Part shown: positions 63,191 through 64,000 of the stretch, piece after piece | How the letters are laid out: each line of letters opens with the position of its first letter | Position numbering within the stretch: the stretch's first letter is position 1 | NCBI GenBank assembly: GCA_014647935.1 | Contig: BMQD01000023.1 | Location: 1-64,000, forward strand | Reading direction: 5' to 3' | DNA: 64,000 bases | From: Planomonospora parontospora | Lineage (GTDB): Bacteria; Actinomycetota; Actinomycetes; Streptosporangiales; Streptosporangiaceae | Notes under the pieces: model-generated | What the model saw: the letters and a program-made list of their open reading frames with translations, nothing else | Database searches by the model: none | What the model was told of the DNA's origin: nothing | Program-made: the position numbers and the translations under genes

Positions 63191-63220
63191 GAATGCCTTT
63201 CTGAATGCGTTTATGCATTC
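63191..63220. repeat. GAATGC palindrome, copy 12, with an extra half-site
   Basis: GAATGC-GTTTAT-GCATTC at 63203-63220, preceded by a lone GAATGC at 63191, in the gap upstream of the gene at 62905. Confidence 0.65.
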
Positions 63221-63221
63221 G

Positions 63222-63512
63222 TTAATGGAGTACGGGGCCCGGCCGGATCGACGCGTTGGGCAGCGGCGGGGGCTCGGTCACGGGTAGACCACCCCCGTCC
63301 GCGATGGGCAGCAGCTCGGCGGGGCATCCAGCGTCGTTCGCGCAGGCGACACACAAGCCGTATCGCCAGTAGGGGTCCTGGCTGACGAGCGCGACCACGG
63401 ACTCGTCCGCGTTGCAGCCGGGCCTGCCGCACGGCCAGCCGCCTTTCTCGTAAGGACGCAGGGCGTCCCAGGTCCAGCCGGGCCGCTCCGCATGGGGGAT
63501 CGGGGTGCTCAT
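63222..63512 (-). CDS. hypothetical Cys-rich protein, 96 aa
   Basis: MSTPIPHAERPGWTWDALRP, GGWPCGRPGCNADE and YGLCVACANDAGCPAELLPI: five Cys in a zinc-finger-like order. It overlaps the next gene by four bases. The function is unknown. Confidence 0.6.
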   Translation of the reverse strand: MSTPIPHAERPGWTWDALRPYEKGGWPCGRPGCNADESVVALVSQDPYWRYGLCVACANDAGCPAELLPIADGGGLPVTEPPPLPNASIRPGPVLH

Positions 63513-64000
63513 GCCTTGCGTCGCTCCTTCGGCGTGTCGGGCAGGACGGTCCAGCCGCCGCCCGGGCGGCGGGTCCAGTGCTCGTCGTGGGTGTCCGGGT
63601 GGCGGTACCGGAGCATCTGTCCGGCGCTGCCGATCTGGACGATCGGACAGAGCACGCCGTCGACCAGGACCCGGTCGGTGAGGCGGGGCCGCAGCCGCGT
63701 CTCGTAGTCGGGGTAGCGGAGGAGACCGCCATGCTTGTCGAGGGCGGCGATCTCCTCGGCCTTGTCGAGGAGATCGTGCGGGGCGTTGACGGCCTGGTAG
63801 TCGTGGCCCATCCCCAGGAACACGGCGTTTCCTCGGATGGGCAGTTCCTCGCTGGTGCGGCTCTCGAAGAGGTACCAGGCCGCGAGCTGGGAGGCGACCC
63901 GGTTGGCCGGGGCCAGCGACGGCGCCCAGGCCAAGACGACGCCGTTCCGGGCGGGCGTGGTCTTGGCCGCCTTGTACGGGTGGGTCAGGATGTGGACACG
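63509..64000 (-). CDS. hypothetical protein, start beyond the window
   Basis: The frame is open to the right edge, so the N-terminus is missing; about 163 residues are visible. It starts (in view) RVHILTHPYKAAKTTPARNG and includes SQLAAWYLFESRTSEELPIR and RLTDRVLVDGVLCPIVQIGS. A GTG or TTG near 63934 is a possible internal start. The function is unknown. Confidence 0.6.
   Translation of the reverse strand, partial: RVHILTHPYKAAKTTPARNGVVLAWAPSLAPANRVASQLAAWYLFESRTSEELPIRGNAVFLGMGHDYQAVNAPHDLLDKAEEIAALDKHGGLLRYPDYETRLRPRLTDRVLVDGVLCPIVQIGSAGQMLRYRHPDTHDEHWTRRPGGGWTVLPDTPKERRKA

Overview
The window is high-GC (roughly 70%) DNA with GTG starts, ATGA/GTGA stop-start overlaps and near-exclusive G/C third codon positions, as in an actinomycete. 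A WhiB-like gene and an XRE-DUF5753/DUF397 pair point to the Streptomycetales/Streptosporangiales area (inference). It is almost entirely one temperate siphovirus genome. No integrase, endolysin or holin is visible. A complete parA-parB pair, parS-like sites, a likely toxin-antitoxin pair and an iteron-bearing initiator gene suggest a phage-plasmid rather than an integrated prophage (inference).

Layout. About 0.2-26.0 kb, minus strand: the late module, read from right to left as small and large terminase, a LamG-like repeat protein, portal, MuF-type head protein, scaffold, P22-like major capsid, head completion proteins, tail terminator, major tail protein, two tail assembly chaperones joined by a -1 frameshift, a short C5-type DNA methyltransferase, tape measure, distal tail protein and a large FN3-containing tail protein. 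Lower-GC accessory genes interrupt it at 3.6-5.5 kb (an AbiTii-domain protein facing a coiled-coil membrane protein) and 21.9-23.6 kb (a glycine-zipper protein next to a 50-base perfect palindrome).

About 26.1-30.6 kb: accessory genes, including an ASCH protein, an ABC-type ATPase fused to a GNAT/Mom-like acyltransferase, a ParB/Srx-fold protein, and PadR with a membrane partner. About 30.6-49.5 kb, minus strand: the early module, with small HTH proteins, a surface protein, a J-domain protein, a replication initiator with iteron-like repeats inside it, a SLOG protein, WhiB, a lipoprotein, RusA, RecT, a YqaJ exonuclease and many short genes with overlapping ends. About 49.1-50.2 kb: a divergent regulatory switch with repeated operators. 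About 50.4-64 kb: DUF5753/DUF397, a tandem RHH-like protein, parA-parB, a secreted protein, a toxin-antitoxin pair, HU, an ArdC-like anti-restriction protein and small unknowns.

Two dispersed palindrome families stand out. GCTTACC-S-GGTAAGC occurs five times, only within 53.8-60.9 kb around parAB, and is a strong candidate for the parS centromere of this ParB. GAATGCGG-NN-CCGCATTC and variants occur about a dozen times from 11.7 to 63.2 kb at gene boundaries or within coding sequence, and look like sites for an unknown regulator or an RNA element.
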